Shown here piece by piece: positions 48,276-57,804 of a stretch of 64,000 bases of DNA (positions are counted from its first letter, which is position 1; the number at the start of each line of letters is the position of its first letter). Position numbers and translations under genes: made by a program. The stretch comes from Zygosaccharomyces rouxii (taxonomy: Eukaryota > Ascomycota > Saccharomycetes > Saccharomycetales > Saccharomycetaceae): contig NC_012993.1 in NCBI RefSeq assembly GCF_000026365.1, positions 1,054,001 to 1,118,000 on the forward strand. The letters are read 5' to 3'. A model generated the notes under the pieces. That model was not told where the DNA came from and searched no databases. It was given only the letters and a program-made list of their open reading frames with translations.

Positions 48276-48352
48276 GCCCTAACTAGCAAATGGCTAGGGC
48301 TTGTTAGGGCCATGAAGAAACCCTTATTAGGGGTCGATAACTCTTTAGGGCT
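48276..48352. promoter_or_regulatory. Cluster of Tbf1-type TTAGGG motifs
   Basis: GCCCTAA at 48276-48282, CTAGGGC at 48294-48300, TTAGGGC at 48304-48310, TTAGGGG at 48327-48333 and TTAGGGCT at 48345-48352: four TTAGGG words (one inverted) plus a variant in 77 bp. Tbf1 binds RCCCTAA and in S. cerevisiae marks snoRNA and some other promoters. Confidence 0.7.
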
Positions 48353-48394
48353 TGCGTATAGAGTGATATAAGGGACGATATTTATATATATATG

Positions 48395-48402
48395 TATATA
48401 AA
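48395..48402 (+). promoter_or_regulatory. TATA box downstream of the TTAGGG cluster
   Basis: TATATAAA inside a TATATA-rich stretch, about 45 bp after the last TTAGGG and about 500 bp from THI74, so it may serve a separate plus-strand transcript. Confidence 0.5.
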
Positions 48403-48436
48403 GTAGAAGTTCTCAGCGGCAAAGAGTATCCCGTTT

Positions 48437-48610
48437 ACCATACACTCCATTTTAATCTGCGTATAGCAGGGAAAGCAGTGTGTGTGGTCGAATTGTTGTT
48501 GGAGGTATGAAGAAAGAGTAGGCATAGATAGACACAATGGGTATCCGCCCCAGGGTCGTGCAAGTTAAATACTTCAGCATGTACAGCAAGGATTTGCCCT
48601 ATAGCTGGTG
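48437..48610 (+). ncRNA. Candidate structured non-coding RNA (unclassified)
   Basis: Hand folding gives two hairpin groups. The first pairs 48437-48445 (ACCATACAC) with 48480-48488 (GTGTGTGGT, one G-U), enclosing CTGC/GCAG at 48457-48469. The second pairs 48539-48546 with 48590-48599 (bulged), enclosing TGCAAGT/ACTTcaGCA at 48559-48579. It follows a Tbf1-like cluster and TATA box. Two hairpins recall H/ACA snoRNAs, but box spacing does not fit and no ACA is correctly placed. It is a candidate only; it could be an ordinary THI74 leader. Confidence 0.25.
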
Positions 48611-48725
48611 ACCTCCGCCAATTTATGGGTACATTTAGCTATGCTCTAGCCGCCGTTATCCGTATTATCCTTTGTGAGTGGCATTTTTCTATTTTCATCG
48701 AGTGACGCCACAGTTGTCGTCCACT

Positions 48726-48732
48726 TTACCCG
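48726..48732 (+). promoter_or_regulatory. Reb1-type site upstream of THI74
   Basis: TTACCCG about 170 bp upstream of the THI74 start codon. Confidence 0.5.
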
Positions 48733-48901
48733 GCCACATGACCTGGATACTTTTGACTTTGGTGAAGTAACAATAATGATAATATTCGATACATATTAAT
48801 CCTGTTAAATCAGCAATTCGAAACTGTTTAGGGATCTGCAAGGCCTTGTAAGGACCCTGTCAAGACCCCGTTTAAAGATAAGATACGTGCGCTATTTCAC
48901 C

Positions 48902-50014
48902 ATGTTTTTAGAATTTAATAGGCGGTGGACTTTGGGTTTGGTAATGTTGGCCGTAGTCATTGTGCTATGGGTTTTATCATCATTTTTGATAAGCCTCATA
49001 TTTGAAAATGATGCTTACAGGAAACCGTTCTTCATCACATACTTTAATACAGCTGCATTTTTATTATACCTTTTACCAACAGGTGGTACAATATGGAAGA
49101 ATTATATCACTTATGGTCACTGGGACGTAGAAAGAGAATTGCGTAGAGAACAGGAAGGTGAGAGATCTGTACAAGATGATATGCATAGTCCGTTGATACC
49201 GAAGGATAGTGAAGATGAATCACAAAAGAGATTGAGTTTGGGTGATACGATTAAGTTAAGTGCGGAGTTTTGCATAATCTGGTTTTTGGCAAATTTTGTT
49301 ACCAATGCATCATTGATGTATACATCAGTTGCATCTCAGACGATCTTATCATCGACTTCATCGTTTTTCACACTTTTCGTTGGTTCCCTTTGTAATGTGG
49401 AATCTGTTAATAAAGCCAAGGTCGTTGGATCCTTAGTTTCGTTCATGGGAATAATGTTGGTCACTGGTTCTGATTCTACACATGCATTTAAATTGGCCGA
49501 AAATTCTGAAGGTGTAAAGACATTACTTGGTAACCTGTTAGCGTTAGCTGGAGCACTTCTCTATGGTGTTTACAGTACACTTTTGAAGCGTCGAATCCGT
49601 GATGAAAATAGAGTTAATATGACGTTATTTTTTGGATTTGTTGGTCTCTTCACCTTAGTTTTACTCTGGCCGGTAATGGTTCTTTTGCATTACATTGGTT
49701 GGGAAACATTCCAATTACCGAAAACACCAACAGTAATTACAATTGTGCTTTTCAACTGTTTGATAACATTTATCAGTGATTACTGTTGGGCAAGTGCAAT
49801 GTTATTAACTTCACCGCTAACCGTTACGGTTGGTTTAAGCATTACAATTCCCTTTGCCATGATGGGTGATTTCATCTTTAAGCATGAACCCATCACATTT
49901 TTGTATTTCATCGGTGCAATGCTAATATTGGGTTCATTCCTCATAATCAACCGCCAATCGGAAGAAGAATTTTTGCAAAGGGAAGAAGATGGTGCTAATA
50001 ACGAAGTAATATAA
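48902..50014 (+). CDS. THI74: Vacuolar/mitochondrial DMT-family transporter, THI74/YML018C type
   Basis: A 370-residue membrane protein, the same length as S. cerevisiae Thi74. It has about 10 predicted spans in two EamA-like halves (about 10-230 and 240-355), with a charged cytosolic loop at about 85-125. Conserved parts include the SVASQTILSSTSSFFTL segment and ALAGALLYGVYSTLLK. Thi74 is thiamine-repressible and reported in mitochondria; its paralog YML018C is vacuolar. The substrate is not known. S. cerevisiae has the pair in the two sister regions; here there is one gene. The start is the ATG at 48902, the in-frame GTG upstream being ignored. Confidence 0.92.
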   Translation: MFLEFNRRWTLGLVMLAVVIVLWVLSSFLISLIFENDAYRKPFFITYFNTAAFLLYLLPTGGTIWKNYITYGHWDVERELRREQEGERSVQDDMHSPLIPKDSEDESQKRLSLGDTIKLSAEFCIIWFLANFVTNASLMYTSVASQTILSSTSSFFTLFVGSLCNVESVNKAKVVGSLVSFMGIMLVTGSDSTHAFKLAENSEGVKTLLGNLLALAGALLYGVYSTLLKRRIRDENRVNMTLFFGFVGLFTLVLLWPVMVLLHYIGWETFQLPKTPTVITIVLFNCLITFISDYCWASAMLLTSPLTVTVGLSITIPFAMMGDFIFKHEPITFLYFIGAMLILGSFLIINRQSEEEFLQREEDGANNEVI

Positions 50015-50061
50015 CTCTTAATCTTTTTATAAACGTCAGCCTCTTTTAACGTACTGTATAT

Positions 50062-51024
50062 TTAGAATTCAAATGGATACTCTGGGAATTTTATTTTATA
50101 GCATTTAGTGTAGTAGGAGAAGGCAAAGAACAGGAAACATGAAAGTACTGCACCTTGTATATTTTGAGCTCTTGAGCTAAATGGCAATTTGGGAGATAAT
50201 ATTAAAATAACAACCAGTGCTCCCATAACCACATACATTGCCGCTACTGCAAAGATTTCAATACCAAATTGCCATCCCGTACCACCACTAAAATACATTA
50301 TTTTACCATCACCATCACGAGCAATAAAGGGAATGGCATTTATTTCAGTAAATTTATAGCCACCGATACTTGTGAGTAGAATGACAAATGATACAAAAAC
50401 TGTAGCCCATTTTCTGAAATGTGTAACCCTTGGTACAATTTGTTTCTTGATAAATACGAAAAGGGCCACACTGGCGATGAAATATTTGGAAAACTCACTA
50501 TAGTCAAAATCTGAAATTTCTAGATGGACATCAAGAACCTGTGCCAAGAAGTCACCAAAATGTAAAATACGCTTTTCATTATCGGGACTTACCGGATACT
50601 GGTAGAATGGATCTACCGACCATTTGAACGATTCGGAAGTGGGTGGTGGGTAAATCAGCACATGAGGTATACTGTTTAAGTTCATGTCCTTCAGTAGCTT
50701 ACTATTTTCCACTATATCTACTTCAAACATTAAAATTTTAGTCGCAGGCGCTTGTTTCCTTGCCAATCCAAATACAGTACTCAATGCAGATTCTAATTCA
50801 TGGCATATATCGCATTGGATGTCCATGGGATTGTCATCAGAAATTGTTATGAATAGAATTGTGTAGTGATCCTTAATACCACCACTCCATTTAGGATAAT
50901 TTTCATCATTCAGTTTGATGAAACCCCTGTTATCCTCTAGTGGAGCAACTTCCTTAGCATCAATCAGTGCCTGGCAACTTTGCCAAAACATGCAAGCAAA
51001 CCAGAATAACCCAATCCACTTCAT
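50062..51024 (-). CDS. OST6: Oligosaccharyltransferase subunit Ost6
   Basis: A 320-residue subunit (S. cerevisiae Ost6 332). It has a signal peptide (about 1-20), a lumenal thioredoxin-like domain (about 21-170) with the CxxC pair C71-D-I-C74, then four membrane spans (about 175-315). Ost3/Ost6 subunits form mixed disulfides with substrates to slow folding during N-glycosylation. Position next to THI74/YML018C and YML020W supports Ost6 rather than Ost3. The start is the ATG at complement 51022-51024. Confidence 0.92.
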   Translation of the reverse strand: MKWIGLFWFACMFWQSCQALIDAKEVAPLEDNRGFIKLNDENYPKWSGGIKDHYTILFITISDDNPMDIQCDICHELESALSTVFGLARKQAPATKILMFEVDIVENSKLLKDMNLNSIPHVLIYPPPTSESFKWSVDPFYQYPVSPDNEKRILHFGDFLAQVLDVHLEISDFDYSEFSKYFIASVALFVFIKKQIVPRVTHFRKWATVFVSFVILLTSIGGYKFTEINAIPFIARDGDGKIMYFSGGTGWQFGIEIFAVAAMYVVMGALVVILILSPKLPFSSRAQNIQGAVLSCFLFFAFSYYTKCYKIKFPEYPFEF

Positions 51025-51240
51025 CCTGTACAATTCAATGGTGATAAGGATAAATAAGGGAAACTCTTCAGTATGGTTTTATTCAGTTTAGTTCCTAGAA
51101 GTTGCAGTATTTGAATAGTTAGGGTCCGAAATCTCTTCCAATGCTCGAAGAGTTGATGAAATTTGAAAGATAGTATATCCTCGCAAGGCTATAACACCTG
51201 AAAAGAAATACAGAAGGGGATTAAGAAATAATTGCCAAGG

Positions 51241-51984
51241 ATGTCAACATTGCTCCAATTGTTGGTTAATTATTATGAATCGGTTGTTACCAGTGAGCGT
51301 ATTTACTTTCAGCATGTGAATCGTGGTAGTTTGAACCGTCAGAATGGTAATGGTAGCGGTAATGGTAGTGGTAGTGGTAGTGGTAGCGGTAGCGGTAGTA
51401 ATAATAGTAATGGTTCTGAAAGAGAAATGTTACTATTGCAGAGGCAGGTACATCAATTGACGAGTGAGTTACAGAGACAGAGCCATGAGAACGACACTTT
51501 GAAAGAACTACAGAAGGCTCAGAGAGCTCTAATGGAATCAAAATTGAATAATTGTAAGAAAACCATAGAGAGACTGAAGAAACAGCATAATGGAAAAAAT
51601 ATGAATGGAGATGCAATTGAGGAAGGCGGTCAAGGTCAGCTGAAAAAGAGAGAACAACACTTGCTATCACCTCTTGTCGGCAGAAAATTGGAAGGTGTAG
51701 GTAAGACTAAGGGGCTACGAAGGGCATTGACAAGTGGACAACAGACTCTTTTCGACGATGAAAATGACGACGATGATAGGGAAGGTACAGTTGACCGCAT
51801 TAATGATGTGAATTTTGTTGGATCCATCAGGCGAGCAGGCGGCAACGGTGGTAGGTTAGCGCAAGCTGTAATAACTAGTGATGGAATTTCCGACGAAGAA
51901 GAACAAGAAAAGCCGTTGAATAAGAAAAGGAAATTGGCACGTAAGCGGATTCAAAATGTGTCCACTGATAGTGAAGTCGATTAA
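51241..51984 (+). CDS. LRS4: Monopolin / rDNA silencing subunit Lrs4
   Basis: A 247-residue protein (S. cerevisiae 347, so shorter). It begins STLLQLLVNYYES and ends with the basic NKKRKLARKRI and an acidic tail, both matching Lrs4. A coiled coil at about 60-120 (LLLQRQVHQLTSEL) would form the dimer that binds Csm1. Between them is a Gly-Ser-Asn repeat (about 38-58) encoded by a GGTAGT-type repeat. Lrs4-Csm1 clamps sister kinetochores in meiosis I and tethers rDNA. The start is the ATG at 51241. Confidence 0.9.
   Translation: MSTLLQLLVNYYESVVTSERIYFQHVNRGSLNRQNGNGSGNGSGSGSGSGSGSNNSNGSEREMLLLQRQVHQLTSELQRQSHENDTLKELQKAQRALMESKLNNCKKTIERLKKQHNGKNMNGDAIEEGGQGQLKKREQHLLSPLVGRKLEGVGKTKGLRRALTSGQQTLFDDENDDDDREGTVDRINDVNFVGSIRRAGGNGGRLAQAVITSDGISDEEEQEKPLNKKRKLARKRIQNVSTDSEVD
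51340..51408 (+). repeat. GGTAGT/GGTAGC-type repeat in LRS4
   Basis: An imperfect hexamer repeat coding for alternating Gly-Ser residues between the Lrs4 N-terminus and its coiled coil; absent from the S. cerevisiae protein as I recall it. Confidence 0.8.
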
Positions 51985-52019
51985 ATTTTGGTAATGATTT
52001 TTTACATAGAAGATGAGAT

Positions 52020-53972
52020 TTACAATTTGTTTTTGAGCCCAGTGAGTCTGTACTTGACATCCTTTAGTGGTTTCGTTTCAGGTTCCCAGCTTTCGAATTC
52101 TTGAAACAATTGGGTTATTTCATTAGGATCCAAATGATGGCCAATTTCGTACATGAGACCACGCATACACCATGGTAAATGGTATGGATTTGAACTTAGT
52201 TGCCCTAATTGATAAGGCCTGTATCTGACAGGTACATCCGTGGTAACATCCGTGGTCTCTAGCGCAAATTTAAGCCCTAATTCGTAAACTTGAGCTTCGT
52301 TATAAATGGTGGAATGCCCGCCACCCGTTAGTGTACCTGCCAAAGACGGACTAATCTCCTTAACAATTCCATGTTCATCATGCCCTAAATTTAGTAAAGT
52401 ACCTGCAATTTTAACTAACCGCATGATGAATGAGGGTGTCCTAGATGATCTATCAATAAAAGTTGCCCTAAAGAAATTCGGATGCGAGACAAATAGACAC
52501 ATCGAGGAGTATAACGGTACCAATTGGTCATTGATAGAACCAACAAATACAATTTTAACGTTACTACCGACAATAATCCTTATACTTCGTATCAGTTTTT
52601 GAGAAACTAAAGAATCTGGTCTTTGAAATTGAAACAATTCTCTCAGGGACTCCTTTTCAATCGTTTGATATGCTCTTACAAAAAGTGTTTGATCTGCTCC
52701 ATAAAAGGGACCATTATTAATGCCTGCCATCGCCAGGATGGAAATAATCTTTTTATTTGTGGAAAACGGTACATCACCTTCGTTGAAAAATCTAGTATTG
52801 TCCAAATTTATCAAACCTGCATCGATTAATTGTGCCAAGAGTAACATCGTAACTGGTGAACCCTGTGAATGACAAACGAAATAAATGAAATCAGCCTGAT
52901 TTATCTCTTTAGCCCAATTCTTCATCACATCAAAGAAAAAATTTACCCTTTCAAAAATTTCACCTTCTCTTTCAAGTGCAATTTTTGAGATTTCCACCTC
53001 TTGATTATACTTCTCGAAATACTTTTTAACCACTTCTTCTGCCTCTGCTACAAATTTTAAAGAAGTTCCTGTAGGTTCACCAATAAACGGTCTAATCATT
53101 TTTGTGGGAAAAAACCCATGTACTCCAACAATTAAAACTTTTATGCGCTTCTTACCATCTTCACTTAAGTACTTTAATTTAGCCTGCGGTCCTTGTTGAT
53201 AGACACATTTTTGTGAAGGTGCTCCAGTAACAACGTTCCATTGACGTGCTAGCGCTAACGCCGAAGATTTTAGAGAATTCCATACACTCTTATGCGGTAA
53301 TAAATCAAAACTTGGTACCAAAATGTTAGGTTCTTGGGTATCCATCTGGTTCTTAAGATCTCGTTTTGCGGCTGCACTCTTGTAATCTATGGTATCTGCA
53401 GCGGAAATCCACGTGTTGGTCAAAGTTGTTGCCGCCTTCGACGGTAGTACCATCTGGTCTTCATCATTCTGTTGTTGCTCTTGTGCAATATCTGTATTCA
53501 CACTTGAAGCTCTACTCCAAAACCTCCACATTCGTTTAGGTTCCTGGTCCTCATGAGGAAGCTCCAATTGTTTCTTGGAGTCTGTAGCTACTGTGTATTC
53601 ATCTTCTGAATTATGCTCGCCTCCTGCAGGTGGTACTTCTGATTTTAGTGAGCTCTGGCTACTCGTAAATTGAATTATTGGAAGTCCTTCTTGTTGTTGT
53701 GTCGTTTGATCATTCGTGCCAGTTTTATCCCCCCAGACCGACCATATACGACTAGATCTTCTAGGATCGGATAAATGCCCATCACTGTTACTCTGAGAAT
53801 TAGATTTAGGAGATTTAGTAGGTGAAGGTTTCGCATACCTTCTGTTAGGGGATGGAGTAGTCGTCATGGTAGATTTCCCCTTCAAAAGCAGAATATTACG
53901 AAACCTAAGGTAACTTGACTTGTAGAGTTGATTCTGGTATTCCAATGTAGGCCAGAACAAGGCAGCACTCAT
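52020..53972 (-). CDS. Putative serine hydrolase / lipase-like protein, YML020W ortholog
   Basis: A 650-residue protein (S. cerevisiae Yml020w 664), in the conserved place between OST6 and UNG1. The first 200 residues are low complexity. The core has an oxyanion-like VGVHGFFPTKMIRP at about 280 and a nucleophile elbow CHSQGSP at about 370, giving a GxSxG-like HSQGS, and the predicted alpha/beta hydrolase fold runs to about 560. A His in the C-terminal part (GGGHSTIYNEAQVYELGL) could complete the triad. The function is not established in any yeast that I know. Confidence 0.88.
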   Translation of the reverse strand: MSAALFWPTLEYQNQLYKSSYLRFRNILLLKGKSTMTTTPSPNRRYAKPSPTKSPKSNSQSNSDGHLSDPRRSSRIWSVWGDKTGTNDQTTQQQEGLPIIQFTSSQSSLKSEVPPAGGEHNSEDEYTVATDSKKQLELPHEDQEPKRMWRFWSRASSVNTDIAQEQQQNDEDQMVLPSKAATTLTNTWISAADTIDYKSAAAKRDLKNQMDTQEPNILVPSFDLLPHKSVWNSLKSSALALARQWNVVTGAPSQKCVYQQGPQAKLKYLSEDGKKRIKVLIVGVHGFFPTKMIRPFIGEPTGTSLKFVAEAEEVVKKYFEKYNQEVEISKIALEREGEIFERVNFFFDVMKNWAKEINQADFIYFVCHSQGSPVTMLLLAQLIDAGLINLDNTRFFNEGDVPFSTNKKIISILAMAGINNGPFYGADQTLFVRAYQTIEKESLRELFQFQRPDSLVSQKLIRSIRIIVGSNVKIVFVGSINDQLVPLYSSMCLFVSHPNFFRATFIDRSSRTPSFIMRLVKIAGTLLNLGHDEHGIVKEISPSLAGTLTGGGHSTIYNEAQVYELGLKFALETTDVTTDVPVRYRPYQLGQLSSNPYHLPWCMRGLMYEIGHHLDPNEITQLFQEFESWEPETKPLKDVKYRLTGLKNKL

Positions 53973-54093
53973 TTATTTTAACCCAGAATCTACTCCATTA
54001 TCTAACTCGTTTATATCCAAAATTGTAAAGTAGGCATCCCTCCGGAGTCTTTGGGACGCGAAGAGCTTACTATTACGGCTACTACATACAACT

Positions 54094-55134
54094 ATGAAAG
54101 GTCCGATAGGTAGGCATTTAACGCCATTGAGGGCTTCTAAGATGACTATTGAGACCAAGAGAAAGTTCGTAACTATCGAAGATTTTTTTTCGAAATCTAA
54201 GAAGCCCAACAGGGGCACTACTGAGCCCAAGAAAATGGGGAACGCGTCTGATGATAATACTACTGGATCTTCCTCTTCACAGGAGCAAGCAGTGGCCAAG
54301 AATAAAAGTAAAGAGGAGTTTCAGAAGACCTTAAGCTCAATGCTTTCAGATTTGTTGCTTTTGGAGATCGAGAATATTGAATTATCGTGGTTTCATCACT
54401 TGCAGAGTGAGTTCAAGAAACCTTATTTCGTGAAATTGAAGCAGTTTGTAAAGAAGGAACAAAAGGAGCATACGGTTTTCCCGCCACCGGCTGACATTTA
54501 TTCCTGGACGAGATTGACACCTTTTGATCGAGTTAGAGTGGTCATTATTGGTCAAGATCCCTACCATAACTATAATCAAGCACATGGGTTGGCGTTTAGC
54601 GTTAAGCCACCAACGCCGACACCACCATCACTGAAGAACATATACAAGGAATTGCAAACCAATTATAAAGACTTCAAAATCGATAACGGCGTTGGAGACT
54701 TAACGCCTTGGGCTCTGCAAGGTGTTCTGTTGTTAAATACGGCGCTAACCGTTAGGGCACATAATGCCAATTCACACTCGAAGCAAGGCTGGGAAACTTT
54801 TACTAAAAGAGCCATTGAGGCATTGATCAAAGATAGAGAAGGACAAGACAAAAGTTTGATTTTCTTGCTTTGGGGTAGTTATGCCCAAAAATCGGTAGAT
54901 TCATTATTGGACCCATCAACTTTGAGACGTCATCCCAATATTAAAGTTTTCAAATCGGTTCACCCATCACCATTAAGTGCTCAGAGGGGATTCTTCGGTA
55001 ACAACCATTTCAGACAGATTAACGATTGGTTATATCATGAGAGAGGTGAAAAGATGATCGATTGGAGCGTCGTTAAAGGTTCACAATTGAAAGAAGTGGT
55101 TGAAGCTAATGAAAAATTGGAATCAAATGTGTAA
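54094..55134 (+). CDS. UNG1: Uracil-DNA glycosylase Ung1
   Basis: A 346-residue family-1 uracil-DNA glycosylase (S. cerevisiae 359). The water-activating loop GQDPYH is at 153-158 and the His loop HPSPLSAQRGFFG lies near residue 290; the uracil pocket and leucine loop are intact. The N-terminus is basic enough for mitochondrial import, and a second Met at residue 17 could give a nuclear form. Residues 22-32 (KRKFVTIEDFF) correspond to the PCNA-binding KRKQTTIEDFF of S. cerevisiae, with Gln replaced by Phe. An ACGCGA word (54056-54061) resembles a half MCB site. Confidence 0.96.
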   Translation: MKGPIGRHLTPLRASKMTIETKRKFVTIEDFFSKSKKPNRGTTEPKKMGNASDDNTTGSSSSQEQAVAKNKSKEEFQKTLSSMLSDLLLLEIENIELSWFHHLQSEFKKPYFVKLKQFVKKEQKEHTVFPPPADIYSWTRLTPFDRVRVVIIGQDPYHNYNQAHGLAFSVKPPTPTPPSLKNIYKELQTNYKDFKIDNGVGDLTPWALQGVLLLNTALTVRAHNANSHSKQGWETFTKRAIEALIKDREGQDKSLIFLLWGSYAQKSVDSLLDPSTLRRHPNIKVFKSVHPSPLSAQRGFFGNNHFRQINDWLYHERGEKMIDWSVVKGSQLKEVVEANEKLESNV

Positions 55135-55364
55135 TGGGACAAACATAAATAGAATTGAAACAATCCATGGAAGGCAATTGCAATTGGTTTAAAATATAGA
55201 TATTCTCAACTTTTCACGTGTACATGGATTTTTTTTTTTTTTCATCTTTTGTTATAATGACAGTTACGGAGTATTTGATGATCTACTGTTTCTACATGAC
55301 AGGAAAAGCTGTATCTACTCTAGTTACAGTACAGGTCCCGCTGCCGTGAGGGGCTCTATTAGCA

Positions 55365-57098
55365 ATGACAGACCCCATTGATGATAACTCAACCGAGAAT
55401 TTTTCTCAGGTTCCCACCACGTCCAGCAGTGGTAGCGGTTCGAAAAGAAGTCGAAAGAATAGGACTACAGAGTTGCAAGGTCTTTTAGATGAGGCCAACA
55501 AGTACAATTCTCATTATGAGTATGATATGCCTAGAGGTTTTTTACGTGATAAAAGTTCAAAAGAGGATGTTATACAGGAAGAAGAAACCGAAGACTCTAA
55601 GGAATCACTTGTACCGAGGAAAAAATCAAAGGGAGGTCGACCCAGGAAAAATGATATCAATCGTCAGAATGGGACTAAAAGATCAATACCGTCTCCGCAG
55701 ACTTTGATTGAGGAGCCTGCGCCGAAGAAGAAGTCCGGAAGAGTTCGTTCTAGGAAAACGGACACCGGTCATCGCCAGGATAGTACTGGTTCATTGACTC
55801 CTATGACACCTTCAAGCCAAGGCAGTGAAGATACTAATACAGCAGTGACAGCACATTTGGATGACTCAAGGGTACGCAATCAGGAAAAGCAAAACGGTGT
55901 CGATAATACGTTTACCAATTGGAATGCAAGCACTAACGATGTTCGGTTCGATATTATAGATTTAGAATACATCAAGTCACATACCTATTTTGAAGGTGAA
56001 CCAACGCCATCTACCGTTCTAACTGCTAAGCGTCGTGAAAAGTCTACGGAAGTAATTACCGTTAAGCTTCAATCTGTGCTGTTTGAAAATTACCAAGAGG
56101 AGTACGATATCTGTTTTACAAAGGACCTCAATGTCTACAATCCAATGAGTGAAATTGGTAAGATTGTGGAATACATGGCGGCAATATTTTTACCACTGCA
56201 ACCTGCTACCAAAGTGCAACGCGAAGTGATACCGCCGATGAATAGGGCATTTGATGAGGAGGATATTCACACATTTGTACAAATGGTGGAAAAATACAAC
56301 GAAATAGTGTTATCGGTAACACGACAAGAGACCATTGATCACCTCTCTACCGTGAAACGTATACCATCTATTTTCATTCATGATTTTTTACACATGGTTT
56401 ACACAAGAAGTATTTTCCCTCAGTGCAGAAGGTTAAAACAGTATGAAGCGTTTAGCAACTACGTGTATGGAGAGTTGTTACCAGGGTTTCTTACGGAGGC
56501 ATTTGTCAAATGTCAATTGAACCCAAATCAATTGTTCATGGATTTAGGTTCTGGTGTTGGTAACTGCGTGGTTCAAGCAGCGTTGGAATGCGGGTGTGGT
56601 CTAAGTTTTGGATGTGAAATTATGCCTAATGCTAGTGATTTAACTGAAGCTCAGTATAAGGAATTAGTTCAAAGATGTAAATTGTTTGGATTAAAGTTGC
56701 CATCAATTGAATATTCCTTGAGACAGAGTTTTATCGACAATAAACGTGTTGATGAATTAATTCCACAGTGTGACGTTCTATTGATTAACAATTTTTTATT
56801 TGACTCTGACATGAATCTACAAGTAGAAAAATTGATTCAAAATGCAAAAGTGGGTTGTAAAATTATAACTTTAAAAAATTTAAGGGCTTCTGGATACACC
56901 ATCAATTTTTACAACCTGGAAAGTATACTAAATCGGCTCCGTGTAGAAAGGTTCGAATTGAAGGAGGACAGCGTTTCCTGGACCCATTCGGGTGGTGAAT
57001 ACTACATTTCTACGGTTATGGAAACTATGGACGAATCTTTGTTTGATCCGAGTTTAAGACAGAGAAGTACCAGAAGACCAACACGATATACACGATAA
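55365..57098 (+). CDS. DOT1: Histone H3 Lys79 methyltransferase Dot1
   Basis: A 577-residue protein (S. cerevisiae 582). The N-terminal basic, Lys-rich region (about 60-150), needed for nucleosome binding, precedes the catalytic DOT1 fold (about 230-565). SAM motif I DLGSGVGN is at 393-400; other conserved parts are LLPGFLTEAF, FGCEIMPNA, LLINNFLFD and the C-terminal WTHSGGEYYIS. It methylates nucleosomal H3K79 in silencing and the meiotic and DNA-damage checkpoints. Confidence 0.97.
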   Translation: MTDPIDDNSTENFSQVPTTSSSGSGSKRSRKNRTTELQGLLDEANKYNSHYEYDMPRGFLRDKSSKEDVIQEEETEDSKESLVPRKKSKGGRPRKNDINRQNGTKRSIPSPQTLIEEPAPKKKSGRVRSRKTDTGHRQDSTGSLTPMTPSSQGSEDTNTAVTAHLDDSRVRNQEKQNGVDNTFTNWNASTNDVRFDIIDLEYIKSHTYFEGEPTPSTVLTAKRREKSTEVITVKLQSVLFENYQEEYDICFTKDLNVYNPMSEIGKIVEYMAAIFLPLQPATKVQREVIPPMNRAFDEEDIHTFVQMVEKYNEIVLSVTRQETIDHLSTVKRIPSIFIHDFLHMVYTRSIFPQCRRLKQYEAFSNYVYGELLPGFLTEAFVKCQLNPNQLFMDLGSGVGNCVVQAALECGCGLSFGCEIMPNASDLTEAQYKELVQRCKLFGLKLPSIEYSLRQSFIDNKRVDELIPQCDVLLINNFLFDSDMNLQVEKLIQNAKVGCKIITLKNLRASGYTINFYNLESILNRLRVERFELKEDSVSWTHSGGEYYISTVMETMDESLFDPSLRQRSTRRPTRYTR

Positions 57099-57196
57099 CG
57101 AATAAAGCATTAATACTAGATGAATAGGGTTCAAAAAATAGTCTCTTATTATATTATTATGGTTATTATTTGTTGTTATGACTATAGTTCCTAACC

Positions 57197-57760
57197 TTAA
57201 TGTTTTAAGGCTTCTTTTTGGGCATTTAATAGTGTGAACAATGGAGCACCCAATTTTTCTCTACCTTTCAAGAAATCCAACTCCATAACGAAATCGTATT
57301 CCAAAACGTTTGCACCAACTTGTCTGACTAAGTCACCTGCAGCTGCGGCAGAGCCACCAGTGGCGATAATGTCATCAATGATAACCACATTTGAATTAGC
57401 TGCAATGGCTTCCTTTTGCATTTCAAAAACATCGGAACCGTATTCCTTTTCGTAAACGGCTCTGACCAACTCACCAGGCAATTTACCAGCTTTCCTTACT
57501 GGAACGAATCCAACACCTAAAGCAAGAGCAATAGAGGGGCCAAACAAGAATCCTCTAGATTCTAGACCAATAATGTAGTCAATTTTACTTTCAGAAAAGG
57601 TCTCTTGCAGGTGCATCTTAAAGGCATCGATCAGCTTTTGGAAGAGATCAGGACTTCTAAAGATGGGAAGAAAATCCTCGTATAAAATTCCCTTTGTGGG
57701 GAAGTTAGGGTACTGATGAAGAGCAGCTTTTAGTTCGTGGGCATAGACCTCGATTGACAT
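57197..57760 (-). CDS. APT1: Adenine phosphoribosyltransferase (single ortholog of APT1/APT2)
   Basis: A 187-residue type I phosphoribosyltransferase (S. cerevisiae Apt1 187). It makes AMP from adenine and PRPP. The PRPP-binding motif VVIIDDIIATGGSAAAA is at about 124-140, and the APRT segments GLESRGFLFGP and FVPVRKAGKLPG are present, so this is the active type; S. cerevisiae Apt2 is reported inactive. The start at complement 57758-57760 is ATG. A PAC/RRPE pair lies 45-75 bp upstream. Confidence 0.96.
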   Translation of the reverse strand: MSIEVYAHELKAALHQYPNFPTKGILYEDFLPIFRSPDLFQKLIDAFKMHLQETFSESKIDYIIGLESRGFLFGPSIALALGVGFVPVRKAGKLPGELVRAVYEKEYGSDVFEMQKEAIAANSNVVIIDDIIATGGSAAAAGDLVRQVGANVLEYDFVMELDFLKGREKLGAPLFTLLNAQKEALKH

Positions 57761-57804
57761 CCTGGCTAAGACTTAAGATTCGTTATTTGGTTTCAATTCT
57801 ATAT

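Larger units (their letters stand above)
47881..48901. other. 1.0 kb divergent spacer PSP2/THI74
   Basis: It contains a cluster of TTAGGG words (48276-48352), a strong TATA box (48395-48402), a GC-richer block with hairpin potential (about 48437-48600) and a Reb1-type site (48726-48732). The open frames are short and lack support. The first ~300 bp next to PSP2 are plain AT-rich sequence. Confidence 0.6.

Noticed and set aside
54056..54061. Cell-cycle MCB-type site before UNG1
   Set aside because: Only a single ACGCGA half match, 38 bp from the start codon; too weak to call as a feature.
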